This document shows, one piece after another, positions 62,373-64,000 of a stretch of DNA of 64,000 bases. How positions within the stretch are numbered: the first letter of the stretch is position 1; each line of letters starts with the position of its first letter. Both the position numbers and the translations under genes were made by a program. The notes below the pieces were generated by a model. It searched no databases, had not been told where the DNA came from, and saw only the letters and a program-made list of their open reading frames with translations. This DNA comes from Thalassospira marina (GTDB lineage: Bacteria; Pseudomonadota; Alphaproteobacteria; Rhodospirillales; Thalassospiraceae), in contig NZ_CP024200.1 in assembly GCF_002844375.1 (NCBI RefSeq), positions 468,501 through 532,500 on the forward strand, read 5' to 3'.

Positions 62373-62389
62373 TCCGGAGCCCGCCATAA

Positions 62390-63391
62390 ATGGCAAAACA
62401 CAGTTTCTTTTGTATTGATGGTCATACCTGCGGTAACCCGGTACGCATTGTTGCGGGTGGCGGGCCACGGCTTGCCGGTGCCAATATGCGCGACAAACGC
62501 GCGCATTTCCTTGCTGAATATGACTGGATCCGAACCGGTCTGATGTTCGAACCGCGCGGTCATGATATCATGTCAGGCTCCATCCTGTTTGAACCAACCC
62601 GCGATGATTGCGATGTTGCCATCCTGTTTATTGAAACCTCGGGCTGCCTGCCAATGTGCGGGCATGGCACGATTGGTACTGTCACCATGGCGCTGGAACA
62701 GGGGCTGATCAAACCGAAAACCCCGGGTATTGTGCGTCTTGATACCCCTGCGGGGCTGGTGATTGCCGAATATGAACAGGTCGGCGAATATGTTGAAAAG
62801 GTCCGCCTCACCAACGTTCCGTCCTTCCTGTATAAAGAAGGTATCGAGGTTGACTGCCCTGAACTGGGCCGTCTGACGGTTGATGTGGCCTATGGCGGGA
62901 ATTTTTATGCCATTGTCGAGCCGCAGGAAAATTTCCGCGACATGGCCGATTATTCTGTCGGCGATTTTCAGCGTCTCAGCCCGCAATTGCGCCAACGCCT
63001 CAACGAAATTGAAACATTTGTTCATCCTCTCCATCCTGAAATCAACGGTCTGTCCCACATTCAATGGACGGGCAAACCCACCCAGGATAGCAGTACGCAT
63101 CGCAATGCCGTCTTTTATGGCGATAAAGGGATTGATCGCTCACCTTGTGGCACCGGCACCTCGGCAAGGCTGGCCCAGCTCGCCGCCCAGGGGCGCCTGC
63201 CAGCAGATGGCAGGATCGTCCATGAAAGCATTATCGGCTCGCAATTCGAGGCCTATGTTGTCGAGGAAACCAAAGTCGGCGATTATTCTGCTATTGTCCC
63301 CTCGGTTGCGGGCTGGGCGCGTATGCATGGTCTGAATACCATTTTCATCGATGACCGCGATCCCTATGCGCATGGCTTTATCGTCAAGTAA
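62390..63391 (+). CDS. 4-hydroxyproline 2-epimerase (proline racemase family)
   Basis: This 333-residue member of the proline racemase family has both catalytic cysteines: C90 in CLPMCGHGTIG and C253 in DRSPCGTGTSA. Two Cys indicate an epimerase or racemase rather than the dehydratase type, in which one is Thr. In operon context it interconverts trans-4-hydroxy-L-proline and cis-4-hydroxy-D-proline, feeding the adjoining dehydrogenase. CGGAG lies before the ATG, 17 bp after the dehydrogenase stop. Confidence 0.92.
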   Translation: MAKHSFFCIDGHTCGNPVRIVAGGGPRLAGANMRDKRAHFLAEYDWIRTGLMFEPRGHDIMSGSILFEPTRDDCDVAILFIETSGCLPMCGHGTIGTVTMALEQGLIKPKTPGIVRLDTPAGLVIAEYEQVGEYVEKVRLTNVPSFLYKEGIEVDCPELGRLTVDVAYGGNFYAIVEPQENFRDMADYSVGDFQRLSPQLRQRLNEIETFVHPLHPEINGLSHIQWTGKPTQDSSTHRNAVFYGDKGIDRSPCGTGTSARLAQLAAQGRLPADGRIVHESIIGSQFEAYVVEETKVGDYSAIVPSVAGWARMHGLNTIFIDDRDPYAHGFIVK

Positions 63392-63480
63392 CACCCGATC
63401 AGGGATTATTTGCGAGGGATATGCCCGAAATCCGGTAATTTTATTGCCACATTCAAGTCGCCCCGTTATGACTATTCTGG

Positions 63481-63507
63481 ACGAATGATCACGCTGTGGT
63501 CATTCGT
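63481..63507. promoter_or_regulatory. 12-bp inverted repeat before the gntR-like gene
   Basis: ACGAATGATCAC at 63481-63492 pairs with GTGGTCATTCGT at 63496-63507 (one wobble) around a three-base loop, 34 bp before the regulator's start. No T-run follows. It may be the end of the operon transcript or a regulatory element for the regulator gene. Confidence 0.45.
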
Positions 63508-63540
63508 TCTGGCCAGGCAATAAGATAGACACAAAACAAC

Positions 63541-64000
63541 ATGGTAGCTTCCCCCCGTTTTACCCGTCGTACCATTACCGACCAGGTGACCGAAGATCTG
63601 CGTGAACGCATCCTTTCTGGTGATTTTCTGGCTGGCACCCAATTACGTCAGGATGCGATAGCTACCGAATATAATGTCTCCCGTATTCCGGTGCGCGAAG
63701 CACTACAACGTCTCGATGCCGAAGGCCTGGTAACTTTTCAGCCGCATAAAGGCGCTATTGTCGCCCAGCTTTCCCTTGACGAGATCGAGGAACTTTTTGA
63801 AGTCCGCCGTCTTCTTGAATGCGAATTGCTACGTCATTCGGTTCCCCGGCTAAGTGCCGATGATATCCGCGCGGCCACTGAAATTCTTGATGTCTATGAC
63901 GAAGCCCTGCGCGCAGGCGACATTGCCCGCTGGGGCGAGCTGAACCGCCAGTTCCATGAACGGCTCTATCAGGCATCGAACCGCCCCAAAACGTTGGAAA
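63541..64000 (+). CDS. GntR-family (FCD subgroup) regulator, partial (C-terminus beyond right edge)
   Basis: At least 153 residues run off the right edge. The N-terminal winged helix is typical of GntR (TDQVTEDLRERILSGDFLAG, QDAIATEYNVSRIPVREALQ followed by RLDAEGLVTFQPHKGA). An FCD domain then begins (LDEIEELFEVRRLLECELL, and the metal-ligand-type LNRQFHERLYQAS). It is probably the local regulator of hydroxyproline catabolism and the protein that binds the palindrome at 60022-60037. No clear ribosome-binding site precedes the ATG; AAGATAG is the nearest purine run. Confidence 0.9.
   Translation, partial: MVASPRFTRRTITDQVTEDLRERILSGDFLAGTQLRQDAIATEYNVSRIPVREALQRLDAEGLVTFQPHKGAIVAQLSLDEIEELFEVRRLLECELLRHSVPRLSADDIRAATEILDVYDEALRAGDIARWGELNRQFHERLYQASNRPKTLE

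Overview
The window is typical of a free-living, probably marine alphaproteobacterium of the Rhodospirillales/Thalassospira type. This is an inference from gene content, moderate GC and codon style; no rRNA or other taxonomic marker is present. I see no tRNA, rRNA, CRISPR array, insertion sequence or origin. The window is mostly catabolic regulons, each with its own importer and regulator, plus one RiPP natural-product locus cut by the left edge.

Layout. (1) 1-7609, minus strand: a RiPP locus in the order LanM-like dehydratase, NHLP-type precursor peptide, fused E1-like/YcaO cyclodehydratase, SagB-type azoline dehydrogenase (cut off). The LanM-like protein keeps nearly all its dehydratase residues but has lost every zinc motif of the LanC cyclase half. 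The locus therefore looks built to make azol(in)es plus dehydroamino acids rather than lanthionine rings. (2) 7874-9917: a sodium:amino-acid symporter and a universal stress protein. (3) 10376-26447: a complete reductive pyrimidine degradation regulon (PreT/PreA, dihydropyrimidinase, two unrelated N-carbamoyl-beta-alanine amidohydrolases, beta-alanine aminotransferase, CoA-acylating semialdehyde dehydrogenase), an NMT1-like ABC importer, a RutR-like regulator and RutR-like operators. (4) 26576-43080: an erythritol-type regulon with the EryA, B, C, H and I enzymes, an EryEFG-type importer with a DUF2291 protein, and EryD (SorC) and DeoR regulators. It also carries its own transketolase, class I FBPase and class II aldolase, which could process erythrose 4-phosphate.

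(5) 43081-43566 is an unusual non-coding stretch next to a RES/Xre toxin-antitoxin pair with a nested-palindrome operator. (6) 44656-49941: a LolA-like periplasmic protein, an MMPL/RND exporter ending in a cyclic-nucleotide-binding domain, and an outer-membrane beta-barrel, with a strong terminator inside the group. (7) 50259-59949: succinate-semialdehyde dehydrogenase, an unknown 183-residue protein, a UDP-GlcNAc 2-epimerase homologue, glycerol kinase, an AEC transporter, an alcohol dehydrogenase-Gfo/Idh fusion and a glycosyltransferase; several of these suggest surface polysaccharide synthesis. (8) 60022-64000: a 4-hydroxyproline catabolic operon (deaminase, D-hydroxyproline dehydrogenase, 2-epimerase) with a GntR/FCD regulator cut by the right edge and a palindromic candidate operator.

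How it fits together: uracil/thymine, erythritol, hydroxyproline and glycerol systems feed acetyl-CoA or propionyl-CoA, the pentose-phosphate pool, 2-oxoglutarate and glycolysis, as expected of a heterotroph scavenging dissolved organic matter. The RiPP locus is the most unusual content.
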